Notes under the pieces: generated by a model
What the model saw: the letters and a program-made list of their open reading frames with translations, nothing else
Told to the model about the DNA's origin: nothing
Database searches by the model: none
Part shown: piece by piece, positions 32,300-43,175 of the stretch
How the letters are laid out: each line of letters begins with the position of its first letter
How positions within the stretch are numbered: position 1 is the first letter of the stretch
Program-made: the position numbers and the translations under genes
Assembly: GCF_000350225.1 (NCBI RefSeq)
Contig: NW_005179052.1
Location: 34,156-98,155, forward strand
Length of the DNA: 64,000 nt
Direction of reading: 5' to 3'
Source of the DNA: Chondrus crispus
Lineage: Eukaryota; Rhodophyta; Florideophyceae; Gigartinales; Gigartinaceae

Positions 32300-33570
32300 A
32301 GCGGTTGGTACTCCTACCTCCCGCGCTTGGGCGACTTAGCGCACCACGGTGCTTCGCTGGGCTCCCCGCGATGCTCGCGCCCAACGACCGCTTGACAGCC
32401 TCGGGTAGCGGCACGGGATTCCGGTCCGCCCCGCACGAGGCGCGCATGGACCGTACCAACGGACCGCCCTCGCTCACCGAGAGATGGTACTGGACATGGG
32501 GGCCGCGCCTGCCCCGCAATTACGCAGAGGGGCGGCCGCCCCTACTCCGAGCCGCGAAGGCTCTTCGGATAAGTTGTTGGCCCCCGGAGCCAGCGGGCGG
32601 TGAGGGTGAGATCTGGTTCGCCCCGCCCGAGGTGGGTGCAAACTGTACCGAATGGTTGGCTTCCCTCCTCCACGAGGACGAGGACGCCACAAGAGGCCAT
32701 TCTCCTACCCCGCGGCCTCGCGGAGGAGCGTCAGCTTTAACCCCAAACCGCAAGGGCCCTGCGAACGAGGGAGTGCCGCGTTCGCTCGGGGTCCCCTGGG
32801 AAGCCGTGGTAGCCGCCTCGTCGCCACGACTGGGTGGAGACCACCGCGGGGTGGTACTGTCCCGCGAAGGCGGTGGAATCAACGCCTCGATGGCAGGGAG
32901 AATGGCACAGCCGTCCCCATAGGAGGCGGTCCTTCGCCACCCGTTGTCGGCATCTGTGTCGCTGCGGTTACCCTTCTCACCGACACGGCCTCCTTCGCAG
33001 GAGACTGGCCCATCGCTGGTTCTTTCTCGATCTCCGTCGCCACCAGGGCCGCCTCAAGGGGGATTCTCCTCTAACTACCGGGGCGGACGTCTGCGTAAAA
33101 GTCCTTACGGTATCTTCCGGGGGCGTGGGGCCAACCGAGCCCCACTCAGACCCTAGACCGTCGAAGATAATTATTCCCCGGTGTCACTGTTGGGAAATCC
33201 GTCCGCGGAGCATCTCCGGGGCAGCTACTGCACGCCCCGACCTCCGCAGACGGTGGACAAGCTCGTGGATCGCGAATACTGGACGGGCGATCTCCCAGAG
33301 ATTCCAAGCCCTGTCAGTCCTCGAGACGCGGCTCCGGCGAGGTTTCTATTACCGTCGAGCCGTCGGCCCTGTCCAGCGGGTTGGGGGCAGCTGGCGTTAC
33401 CGTCGCTGCTCTTAACCTACCTACCGTTCGGACGAGCTACGGGAGTCTCTGCACGGGAATACTCCGGCGCGATCTCAATACGGGAAGGCGAGGCAATCTC
33501 GCCTCAGCCCTCCACCGTGTTGCCGGCGCTGTCGTGGCCGGCACCGTCGGGTTTTCCCCTGTCCTTTGAT
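32300..33570 (-). pseudogene. Element A antisense ORF remnant
   Basis: Aligns piecewise with B 51658-54134 (for example GACGGTGCCGGC near 33550 and CGCCCAAGCGCG near 32320) but is about 1.2 kb shorter, has no start codon and no open frame. The position matching the B TATA box reads TCATGTGA instead of TATATAAG. A dead copy of the antisense gene. Confidence 0.7.
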
Positions 33571-33916
33571 CCGTTATCGGTACTGTACGTGTGAGAGAGG
33601 GGTGAGAGAGGGTGATTAGGACTTGTCGATCAAGAAGTCAGTGAGGATGGGATAAGGTTAGTGGCGTCGGGGAGCAGGAATCGCAACCGCATGGAAATTA
33701 GCGCCCGGCTCACATGACCGAGCGAAATACCGCCAAGCTGCTCGACCGGGGCGCCGGCGCTTGCCCATGACGGAGAGGGTCCACTCAGAGCGGTTGTCGG
33801 CCGGGAAGGCGGCGGCAGATACCGATAACGGAATAGACGTGCCAAGCACGGTCGTCGGGACGGCTTGTAGGGGAGATACGGAACCCGACCGGTCGGCACG
33901 AGGACGTGCCGTCACT

Positions 33917-33930
33917 TAAGAAGGGGGGTC
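33917..33930 (+). other. Terminal polypurine tract of element A
   Basis: TAAGAAGGGGGGTC directly abutting the 3' LTR. Confidence 0.85.
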
Positions 33931-34530
33931 TGTGGTACAATTGCCAAGTGGCGCTACTGTAGTAGGCGGGCGCCAGAGGCCTCGCCAAGTACAGTAGTAA
34001 GATGTTAACCGATACCCTGCATACGTGGCCAGCACGTGTAGATGTGGCCACGTGGGAGTCCACGTGTAGTTAGTGGCACCGGCTAGTGCAGGTGTACACG
34101 TGGTGCGCCACCGATCGGTGGGTTAGTACAGTAGTCATTTTTAGTTACCGTAAGCTACAGTAAGCTGGCTACAGTATGTACAGCTACTGTAGTCCGTCCG
34201 GTGCCACCGCCCTACTAGGGGGTATAAGATAGGGGGACACTGGGCTGGAGGTAAACCGAGGCAAGCACGCCTCCCCTTACTTCCTACCCTAGTCCTTTAC
34301 CGTACGGTTAAGTAAGTCCCTCAGGTTTCCAGCTCGCCACCGGTCGTACTGCTCTACACCCCAGTACGACTGCGCGTGTCCAGTGCGGTGTACCTCCCTT
34401 GTCCTGTGCTTCCTACCGTTCCGGATTATTCTACCTCACGCTCCAGAGTAGCGGTCCCCCAAGCTCCCTCATTTTAGGTACAGCCTGTCCTTTTCCGTTT
34501 ACGGTTTAGCGTCCCTACGGTTGTACCACA
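33931..34530 (+). repeat. Element A 3' LTR (600 bp)
   Basis: TGTGGTACAA to TTGTACCACA, followed by CGCCC. Same length as the 5' LTR. Confidence 0.95.
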
Positions 34531-34535
34531 CGCCC

Positions 34536-36324
34536 CAGTATTCGTAGTGTGACAGCTGGTGATAAATTTAGTTGTCTCTCTGTCTATCCAAAGAACGGAC
34601 ATCAAGTCCCTTCCGTTTTCTGGGTTATTTGATTTCATTGAAACGTCATCTCCACGCGAGGAAACGTCTTGCCCTGACAAGTGCTCAATCGGAAACTCTA
34701 TTGTTGCATTTTAACCATTCCAATGAACGTCGTACTATATTTCAGCAGTGCCTCAGCGGTTTGGAGTGATGAAAAATACGAATCTACGCACACTACGCGT
34801 ACAGAACGCAACCAATGTCTGACCAACCTCAAAGTCTACCCCGTTCTGTGACTGTAACGGAATTCAGGTATCAGCACATCTGTTTGGCCCGTGACCAGTT
34901 ACATTCTGACTATGCATCCAGATGTACCACATGCCATTGACATGAGCTTGCAACCATTTTCAGGTTCACCATAGTTGGCCACGTAGTACGGCAGGCCCAT
35001 CTTGATCCAATATTTTCCAAGACGATTTCACCGACTGATGCTCTCGTCGACACATAAATGATCACATTGATAGACAAACGATTCATGGTGATAATTTATG
35101 GCCTTCATTAATCCAATGACTAGTGATCAATGTGACTCTGTCAGAATTAAATCTTCGAGCCCGGAAAGGTCATTGAACAATAAGTGAGATGGGAGGGATC
35201 TGAAAGTTCTCTAACATCATTTTGGCGAAATAATAAGTTGGAATGTATTTTGATGAAGGTTTTCCCAAAAGATCCAGACGGCTGAACACGGTGTGTTTTG
35301 ATCATCAGAATCAGCAATCCAAAACTACTAGCATTTATTCTGCCTGTGACGAGGCGAAAATCGTGCTCTTCGAGTTTCACATAGTTAATAAGGCTTTTGA
35401 TGGCCTCTAAGTGCTTCATAGGATACATAATTATAGAGAAATGAAACGGATGGAGGTCACGAGGACATAAAGAAATCACCAGATTTTCCAATCACCTCAC
35501 CGTTCTTCTTGGTGAACGGGATGTCGACGGAGGTCACTGCTTCAGTGGTGGTCCGAATTCATCCATGATGAACTGCACATGCATTGCTGAAAGTGCATCA
35601 AACACCGTTTTCAAATAGATGAGATCTGGTTTTAGCTCCGTTTTGCCCAAAAATAAGAGTAAGGGGTGTGAGCCGGGACTGTCGGGTGCTGCACACGTCA
35701 CAGACGTATCAGGACCGGGCTTAATGCTGAGAATCTTGAGCGTGGCTCGATTTATTCGATGGTGAACCTTGCAATCAACTTCATCTGATCTCCGCCTACG
35801 ACCGTCCTGGACGATCTGGATCAGGTTGACACCCGTTCCGGTCACGCATATGTTCTTTCATTGCGGTCCGAATAAACGTTGGCATTCTGAGGCGGAAGTC
35901 ACAAGCTTGCTCGGAAATGGACTAAATTTATTGTCACAGTACGGGAATCTAAACGGGTGGCCTCATCGAAAAACTAGTGATCGGGGAACACAAACGGGAG
36001 AAGTACACAAAATTGTGATGATATTCTTGATATCTTTTATTAGTCTTTCGTGTAGACTTCCCAAAGGTACCTCTTCGCATTTTAGCATATAAGATTGACA
36101 ACGGCAACACTAAAAAAATAATTGTCCGCATATGAGGACAACGGTCCAATAAACACTAGCACAGGGGCTTCAACGCGAGAGGTTTGAGAATAGGACTCCT
36201 GCGCGCTGCGCTCCCGTGCCCATACGGGCAAGGCGTGCGGCAACTTGCACCCGCGTGGCGAGGTGGTGCGAAGCTGGGGGGCGGGGAATCGCTATTCGTT
36301 TGTCTTCATCATGCTAATGTCCTG
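34536..36324. other. Unannotated flank left of the pogo-like transposon
   Basis: No recognised gene. Two minus-strand open frames (35534-35845 and 35147-35491) are adjacent and could be remnants of one decayed coding region. They match no family I know. Confidence 0.4.
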
Positions 36325-36326
36325 TA

Positions 36327-38346
36327 CAGTCAGCCCTCCCAATAGTACTCCCCCGATAGTAATAAACCCCCCAGTATGAATACCACGCGTCTTTCCAGCA
36401 AGAAAAAGTGTGATTTGAGATGCTATAGGCAGGTCATCTGGATACGGAAATAGTGTGTTGATTTCGCAAAAACACATTGAAAATTTATTAAAATTTGAAG
36501 TAAGACCATTTCGAATAAGAATACAGTAGTGGTCACAGAACACGAAACCAACAGGTATTTGTTGGGCGACCAACTCCCGCCTTTTTATTCACGATACCCA
36601 CCAAGGTTTTGCATGGAGCGTACGGTCGCTGGCGGCAGCCCATCTCATCCCCTTGGCAATCTCCCTTCTCCCCCATCCCGCCCAAGTCATGTCAGAACGC
36701 AATCGCCTTACTATCGCTCAGCAAAAAGAGCTGCTTGCCGAGTACGATCTTCGCCGTCGCAACGGGGAACGCTGTGATCAGCGTTCTATTGGAGAATGGG
36801 CAGGTCGTTACTTTCAACTCAACCGACCTGTTCCGCAGTCTACTGTCTCGCGCATCATCAAGATGCGCAGCAAGCTAGAGGCGAGTGCATCCACAAATTC
36901 GAAATCTCTTCGGAACCCGTTGTCTTAACGATTTGATGAAGCTCTTGCTGTATGGATCAGCGACTGCGCAAGCCGCAACATCGCCCTTTCGGATAATATC
37001 ATCAAGCAGAAGGCCGAACGTCTTTGGAAATTGACAACGAACGACGACAAGGCTCCAGAGCTTCGTTTTTCCAACGGCTGGCTTCAAAAGTTTAAGAAAA
37101 GGCATGGATTAAGACGCATATCATATCATGGCCAGCAGGCATCGGCTGCGTTTACTGAGGCTGAGAGAGCACTACCTCTCATCAGGACGATGCTTGACGG
37201 CTACAATTTAGACGAGATTTATAACGCCGACGAATTCGGTCTGCAGTACCGATTAGCACCCAACAAGACCATTGCCGCCACATAACTTAGTGGATCCAAA
37301 AAGTACAAGGCAAGAATCACGTGTCTGGCTTGCTGCAACGCTAGTGGAAGTGATTTAGTTCCCTTGCGGATAATTGGAAACGCTCGATCGCCCCGTGCTT
37401 TTCGGGGAAAAAGTGGGGAGGAGCTGGGGTTCGACTACAGAAATAATGCCAAGACCTGGATGACAAAGGCACTTTTTTTGAGTGGCTCCAATTATTCAAT
37501 TCAAGGATGATTCAGAAAGGAAGGAGATTTCTTCTCTTGCTAGACAACTGTTCCGCACATGGAACGATGACAGAGGTAGACACATTGAACTTGTCCAACA
37601 CGAAGATTGTTTTCCTTCCTCCGAATACCACATCAATCATGCAGCCATGCGATGCGGGAATTATCGCTGCTTTGAAGTGTCGCTACAGGAGGTTGCAAAT
37701 GGGCAGAGCTCTTGACTTTATTGATATGGGAGAGAAGAATATATACAAGGTTGATGTGATACAAGGTATGCGTTGGATAAAAAAAGCATGGGAAGAAATG
37801 GACAGCAGGGTTATTCGAAACTGCTGGTGTCACACCAGAGTCGTAGGTGAGGATGTTGATGTGAACGGTGAAATTGTGTTGCACCGTGACCGTTGGGAAC
37901 TTGACATCGGAATTGATCAAGTTGTACAAGATAGCAGCGAGCGAATGCGAGTGGAGTACCTACTTCATCACAAATCAGAAATGGAGTCTACAGAGCCAGT
38001 CACAGACCGAGATCTGGTTGTTTTTATCTCCGGTCCCGAAGAAGATTCGGGGAACACAGAAGGAGGCGATGAGGAAGTGTTTATGCCTCCCCTTCGTGAG
38101 CAGTTGCGCATTTTGGCTTCTGCTCACGTCATTATGAGCAATTATGACACCTCTGGGGCGGTTCTACGGGGGTTGGAAAAGGTGCACGGGGACTGAGACG
38201 TCAAGCGCGGGAGGAATTTTGTCAAACGAGAATCAGTGATTTTTTTAGGACAGAGTTATGATAATAACGCCTCCCGTAGTGATGAACCTCTGTCTATGGG
38301 TATCTTTGTCTTTTACGAACAGCACTCTTATTGGGAGGTTGCACTG
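36327..38346 (+). mobile_element. Pogo/Tigger-like Tc1-mariner DNA transposon (about 2.0 kb)
   Basis: Left end CAGTCAGCCCTCCCAATA; right end, reversed, CAGTGCAACCTCCCAATA. The terminal inverted repeat is about 18 bp. TA duplications are at 36325-36326 and 38347-38348. It encodes a DDE transposase remnant. Termini beginning CAGT and TA duplications are typical of the pogo group. Confidence 0.82.
36689..38196 (+). pseudogene. Pogo-like (DDE_1 / CENP-B-related) transposase, inactivated
   Basis: The start ATG at 36689 gives MSERNRLT. An N-terminal helix-turn-helix pair (LTIAQQKELL, then STVSRII) and a CENP-B-type second HTH (FSNGWLQKFKKRHGLR near 37063) precede the catalytic core. Core motifs are YNADEFGL (first D), LLLDNCSAH (second D) and LPPNTTSIMQPCDAGI (third acidic residue). 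Lesions are TAA at 36926-36928 and 37283-37285, and a frameshift in the T7 run at 37475-37481. The C-terminal 230 codons are intact. Family assignment is secure; this copy cannot make a full protein. Confidence 0.88.
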
Positions 38347-38780
38347 TATCACGTGGAAGTGAGACAGTCTGTCCAGAGCAAAGAGCAGAGCGCTTGCCTC
38401 GTGCAGTATGAAAAAACGGGGCATGTTAAGACACACCCCTGAGGTCTGGTGTACTGCATTGATTCCCATTTACAGTGCGATGGATCGTACGCATGAAGAA
38501 AAGACAGTTTCTTCGGCGCCATTTGTCAGTCACACGGTCGAGCAATCGCCGGAGGGGCTGGATGCAAGTCTCTCATTTGAGACAAGTGCCTCCCATGCCC
38601 CTCGCACTATGAAATTGTTTCGCACCTTCCACACTGACGCAGACTGATCTGGATCTCAAGTGCGCTCTGGAAGGCCTCTGCGCCTCCTGCAAGACAACGT
38701 CTACAATTCCTCGCGTGCGGCTGCTCTGCAATCCCAAGCCTTTCTGAAGGTCTGCTGTGCTCATCCGGGGTGCCTTCCGA

Positions 38781-38822
38781 AATTGCGTGTCGAGGGCCCT
38801 TAATTGCGTGTCGAGGGCCCTT
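38781..38822 (+). repeat. 21-bp direct repeat, two units
   Basis: AATTGCGTGTCGAGGGCCCTT twice in tandem, followed by a partial third AATTGC. It lies upstream of the Deg9-like gene. Confidence 0.85.
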
Positions 38823-39035
38823 AATTGCACTCGAGAGTCGCGTCGTCATGGCCAGCGACTTTCATGGAAAGCCAACCAACCTCAGACGCGACGCGGCGGC
38901 CACGTGTATCTGGCGCAGCGGTGGCATCCACCCATCAAACGTGAACCTCTCAAAAAACGCAATCCACATAAACTCGCCCGCAACGCATCCTCACAACATC
39001 GCAACTCCCCCCTACCCTTCCACCGGCGGAGAGTC

Positions 39036-40604
39036 ATGTCTACTCCCACCCTCACCACGCTGCTCGCCCACCTCTCGATGCACCCGTCCACACCTCCGAC
39101 TCGCCTGCAGCCGCATCACCTCGACGCCGTCGTCCACATCTTCGCCGACGTCTGCCTCCCGTCGCATTCGCAACCATGGCACATGCACGAGCAGACTGCC
39201 ATCTCTTCCTCTGGCTTTCTCATCGCCCCGCACACAATCCTCACCACGGCCCACGCAATCCTCTCCCGCCTCGCCGTCGTTCGCGTCAAGAAACGTACAA
39301 CCCCTCAGAAATATCTCGCACGAGTCATCGACATCGCCCATGACTGCGACTTGGCCCTCCTCACCGTCGATGACACCGCATTCGCAGCTCCCTTCCTCCC
39401 CATTCCGTCTGGACCGCTCCCTGCTCTGCAACAAAACGTCTACGTCGTCGGCTATCCCTCTGGCGGCCACAACATATGTATATCCGCCGGTGTAGTGTCT
39501 CGCATACACATTAAGCGCTACGAACAAGCAAAAGGCATGGGCTACTTGCTCACCGTTCAAGTCGATGCCGCCATCAACAGCGGCAACTCTGGGGGGCCCG
39601 CCCTCGACACTGACAATCGAGTTGTCGGCATTGCATTCGAGTCTGCCGCCGGTTCCTCCGCCGCGCTGGAGAATGTCGGCTACCTTGTCCCCGTCTCCGT
39701 CATCAATCATTTCCTGTGCGACGTCGAGCAGCACGGTAGGTTTCGCGGCTTTTGTGACTACGGCTTCATGTGGCAACGCATGGACAGCCCTGCCTTGCGC
39801 AGATACTTCACCATGTCGGCCACTGATACCGGCATCCTCGTATGCGACGTCAAGCGAACAGCCCCGGTATCTCACATCTTGCGTCGCGATGACATCATTA
39901 CGCACATCGAAGACGTGGCCATTTCAAACGCTGGCACCGTCCCCGTTGATTTCGCAGAGCCCTTGCCATTCCATTACCTCATTTCGAACAAGCGTCCTGG
40001 AGATAAAGCCCGACTGCGCGTCCTGCGGGACGGTTCGCCATTGCGACTCGAATACAAGCTTTGCGAGGCTTCTGAGCACGTCCTGGTACCAGTCCGCGAG
40101 CTGCGAGCACAGCCAGAATATTACATCATTGCAGGCATTGTGTTTGTCGTCTTGACCATCCCATACTTGGAAGCCAACTTCGGGGTCGACTGGGCCACGC
40201 GTGCCCCGCCCCGACTCGCAGAGATTACGCACAACAATCGCAAGGAGTTTAAAGATCAGCAAGTGGTGGTGGTGGCACAAGTGCTTTCGTCGGAGATTAT
40301 CTTGGCAGACTGCGCCTTTCACGACTCTGTTGTGACTAAGGTCAATGGGACTGTTCCCAAAAACTTGAACCATTTGGTGTCGTTGGTACATGAATGCAAA
40401 GAGGCCTACGTGAGGCTAGAGCTGGATGGCGACTTTGTTGTTGTCGTCGACCTCGAAGAGGCCAAAGTTACCGCGCAGGACATCATGACCAGACATGCCA
40501 TTCCAGCAGAACAAAGCCTTGGGGACCTGGTGAAACAATCCTCTTCCGTCGCCGCAGCCGAAACAACGAGCGCTACTGCGAGCCAAACCGTAACCCCTCC
40601 ATGA
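39036..40604 (+). CDS. Deg9-type (HtrA/DegP family) serine protease, 522 aa
   Basis: Host gene in a single exon. The start at 39036 is the first ATG in the frame; upstream in-frame codons lack Met. A trypsin-like domain carries the catalytic triad His73 (TTAHA), Asp105 (DCDLALL) and Ser185 (NSGNSGGP). A first PDZ domain spans about 235-345 (DDIITHIEDVAISNAGTVP). A second, Deg9-specific PDZ with its linker covers about 350-500 (LVPV, then YYIIAGIVFV, then QVL, then VVTKVNGTVPKNLNHL). This two-PDZ layout matches the plant and algal Deg9 group, which are oligomeric ATP-independent proteases reported in the nucleus/nucleolus of Arabidopsis. No clear signal peptide or transit peptide is present downstream of the Met. 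A likely polyadenylation signal is AATAAA at 40801-40806. It looks intact and is the only clear housekeeping-type gene here. Confidence 0.9.
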   Translation: MSTPTLTTLLAHLSMHPSTPPTRLQPHHLDAVVHIFADVCLPSHSQPWHMHEQTAISSSGFLIAPHTILTTAHAILSRLAVVRVKKRTTPQKYLARVIDIAHDCDLALLTVDDTAFAAPFLPIPSGPLPALQQNVYVVGYPSGGHNICISAGVVSRIHIKRYEQAKGMGYLLTVQVDAAINSGNSGGPALDTDNRVVGIAFESAAGSSAALENVGYLVPVSVINHFLCDVEQHGRFRGFCDYGFMWQRMDSPALRRYFTMSATDTGILVCDVKRTAPVSHILRRDDIITHIEDVAISNAGTVPVDFAEPLPFHYLISNKRPGDKARLRVLRDGSPLRLEYKLCEASEHVLVPVRELRAQPEYYIIAGIVFVVLTIPYLEANFGVDWATRAPPRLAEITHNNRKEFKDQQVVVVAQVLSSEIILADCAFHDSVVTKVNGTVPKNLNHLVSLVHECKEAYVRLELDGDFVVVVDLEEAKVTAQDIMTRHAIPAEQSLGDLVKQSSSVAAAETTSATASQTVTPP

Positions 40605-41514
40605 GCAGGTGGTCACGAACAACTAAAGCGCACAAAATTAGTGGAGCACAAGAATCGGGACCAAACTAAGCTTTCTTGCCTCCGTTTTGATGACAACAAC
40701 CCCATCGGCTTGTCCATATACACAATATGACCAGTTTTCAACAAATTCCCCTTGGCAAGAGACTTTTTCGTGGAAGGGCGACTGCGAGCTGCAAGAACTC
40801 AATAAAGACATCCGTCAAGGTGGAGACAAGAGTTGATCCGCCCTTATACTTATACGCATATCTGCCGGTAGGATTGGCACGATGCTTGCTTTGACGGCGG
40901 GGAAGGCGTGTTTGTGATTGCAGTTCGATACCAAGTACCGGCTGATACATGAGGACCAATGCGTACCCGTGGTACCGACTTTTCGCATCTGTTCGTTCTT
41001 GAGTTGCAAGAAAATTGAGAACGCGCAGCCTCGCTCTGAAAGGGCCTTGCTGCGCTACTCCAGATGCGAGCAGCTTGGTTGCAGGCTGCTCGGGGCGAGG
41101 GAAAAGCACTCTTTTCCAGACCAGCCCTCACCGAGCTGATGGGGACGGGGATCGTGAATGTCTCCGGGTATGCAAGTGTCCACAGCACGAAGCGATAGCA
41201 AATGGTGTAGTCTAGATGTAAGCGACGTTTCCCAAGCGCCTCGCACGAGGACGGTTTTCGCTAGGCGCCCCTGAGCTTCACGTGACCGGGTAGTTGCCCC
41301 GGGAACGGGGTGCGATCTCCAGACGCGGGCATCTCCGAGTCGGGAGACGAGCGTTCGCTCGTCGCGCGCTAAACATCGTCAGACTGTTTCATGCTTGTTG
41401 GGGCTTGGAGTTTTGGGTGCTTGATAAGTCTTGCTGACGTCAGACTCAGCACGAGCAGTTAGGATACCGAGAGGAATGGAACTGTGAAGTGCGATGCCTC
41501 CGTCGTCCATACTG
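40605..41514. other. Intergenic region downstream of the Deg9-like gene
   Basis: Contains AATAAA at 40801-40806 and otherwise no supported gene. Confidence 0.5.
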
Positions 41515-41653
41515 TACAAAGGGGTACCCCTATGGGGTACCCCTATGTTTGGGACAAAACCCCTGTTACAGGGACAAACAAAAAATGTCAAATTTTAATC
41601 AAATTAAAGATCAAGGTTTAGAGAAGACGCCCTACTGGTCATTCCAAGCAATA

Positions 41654-42650
41654 AAGGAGGGTTGCCCTAATTATCGGTCACCCGCCCCAACTCGTCGGTC
41701 ACCCCTAATTGTTCAAATAAATTCCCAAAAAATTAGATTCTTGTACACGTAAGGGGCCAAGTTTCAGTCCTTGGAGTATCTCCTTGCTGATTATCTCTGA
41801 AAGTCGTGGATAGATTTAAAAACAAATCTTTCCAATCGCTCTGCCAGATCGTTTTACCATGACAAACCAATCCGCCACTTAGCAGGAATGCAAATTAAGT
41901 GCATTCAAATCCCTCCGAAAAGGCGGGCTTATGCTTTTTGACCGAATCTTGCCATCCGATCCCTCCAGGGACACCATGAACGCCCATTCACATCCCATCC
42001 AAGCCCTTCCTTCCAAGATGCAAGCCGCTCTCCCGCAATTGCCTCGAACGCGGCAAGGCAGGTTTACGCGCCGCCCCTGCAAGTTCGCCTCTGACCCTCC
42101 ACCACCCACCCTTGTTGTGCTGCGCCCTCTCCACGCTCTCGCATACGCCCTGGTCCCCACCGTTCCCCATGCGCCGCCCCTGCCAGTCCCCCTTGGACCC
42201 TCCACCGCCCACCCTTATTGTTCCCCGCTCTCTCTACCTTCTTGCATACGCCCTGCTCCACACCGTTCCCCACGCGCCGCCCCTGCCAGTATCCCTTGGA
42301 CCCCCCTTCCCGCCTCTTGTACATAAACGTCGGTGCCGGGCATGTCCCCAACGGGGTTTCCACTCATTCACTCGATGACGTGGCATACAATTTTTTTATA
42401 TTTAACGTTGGTTTGATTGGGCCAAATTAACCTAGTGACCGATCTTTAGGCACAAAGTCGTTTTTTCAAGGCCCTTTTTGTTTCGTAAACTGCGAGAATA
42501 TGGTTTTGATTTCGAGCTTTTGGAGAAAACAGAGTGATTCACCGGTCTTTCAAGAAGCGAACGACACCAAAATGTCCGTGATCGACCAATCAATTCCACT
42601 TTTGATTTTATTTTCTTCGAAAGTGACCGATAATTAGGGCAACCCTCCTT
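41654..42650. mobile_element. Inner MITE-like element with perfect 28-bp TIRs
   Basis: Perfect inverted ends beginning AAGGAGGGTTGCCCTAATTA, flanked by TA at 41652-41653 and 42651-42652. About 1.0 kb and non-coding. It is nested in the outer TIR element and contains a minisatellite. Confidence 0.75.
42095..42300 (+). repeat. 103-bp minisatellite, two full units plus partial flanks
   Basis: Units 42095-42197 and 42198-42300, each beginning CCCTCCACC and ending in CCCTTGGA with a CGCCGCCCCTGCCAGT core. A degenerate partial unit precedes (42060-42094). Pyrimidine-rich strand. Confidence 0.8.
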
Positions 42651-43175
42651 TATATCTTCGCCACTGAGAACCCTGCCGCCAATGAGGAACTGCCATCTCC
42701 TCCCGAGCCACCCAAACTATGCCCGAAAAAATCAAGGGCGGGCATTTCTAATTTGTTCGAACACAGTGACCGGAATAGTGTCGGAAACCGGCCTTTTCGC
42801 CTCTTCCATAAATCGTATGGGGCAACCTTATTGTTCTCATTGCTCACACTACCCAAGGGTAACCCCTGCTGATGCTGAGCGATTTTCGCGCCGTGATTTG
42901 CATCAAAAAAATATGGGTGAGACCAGATTTCATGAGGAATTTGTCCCGATTCAAGGGGTATTTTCCCCAAAAGGAGTCTTTCTGAACCGTTCGTCAAATG
43001 AATCCCCTAAAATGACGCCAGTTCTTTGTCCCCTTTCTGGGGTTTGGCAAGATTGCCTTGGATATGCCGCAGACAATGACATAGAAACCGCAAACAACAG
43101 GTTACGGGAAGTAATGTTTTCTTTAAAAACGCCGTACTGTCCCAAACATAGGGGTACCACTGTACCTCCCTTGTA

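Larger units (their letters stand above)
22640..34530 (+). mobile_element. Element A: Ty3/gypsy chromovirus, second family (11.9 kb, defective)
   Basis: Two 600-bp LTRs (22640-23239, 33931-34530), each TGTGGTACAA...TTGTACCACA. Target duplication CGCCC at 22635-22639 and 34531-34535. Gag, protease, RT, RNase H, integrase and chromodomain are all recognisable but broken. A 639-bp solo LTR sits in pol, and the antisense ORF region is decayed. By eye the LTRs differ at about 10 of 600 positions, so the insertion is young compared with its damage. Confidence 0.95.
41517..43173. mobile_element. Outer TIR element (relic DNA transposon), about 1.66 kb
   Basis: Ends start CAAAGGGGTACC (left) and CAAGGGAGGTAC (right, reversed), with TA on both sides (41515-41516 and 43174-43175). 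A 23-nt inverted pair with one mismatch (GTACCCCTATGTTTGGGACA) is at 41534-41556 and 43138-43160. The left end also repeats GGGGTACCCCTAT twice. No transposase was recognised inside. Confidence 0.55.

Noticed and set aside
31346-33600. Multiple overlapping open frames of 60-230 codons in the A 3' region
   Set aside because: High GC makes random open frames. Only the minus-strand similarity to the B aORF is supported.
38757-39035. An N-terminal extension of the Deg9-like protein resembling an Arg-rich mitochondrial targeting peptide
   Set aside because: The frame is open but has no ATG before 39036, and it runs through a 21-bp tandem repeat. It is more likely leader sequence.
41230-41380. A GC-rich folded stretch that might be an RNA gene
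   Set aside because: No cloverleaf or known RNA motif could be drawn. Only short local inverted repeats are present.
41879-42430. Several long open frames over the minisatellite on both strands
   Set aside because: They arise from a stop-poor, C-rich 103-bp repeat.
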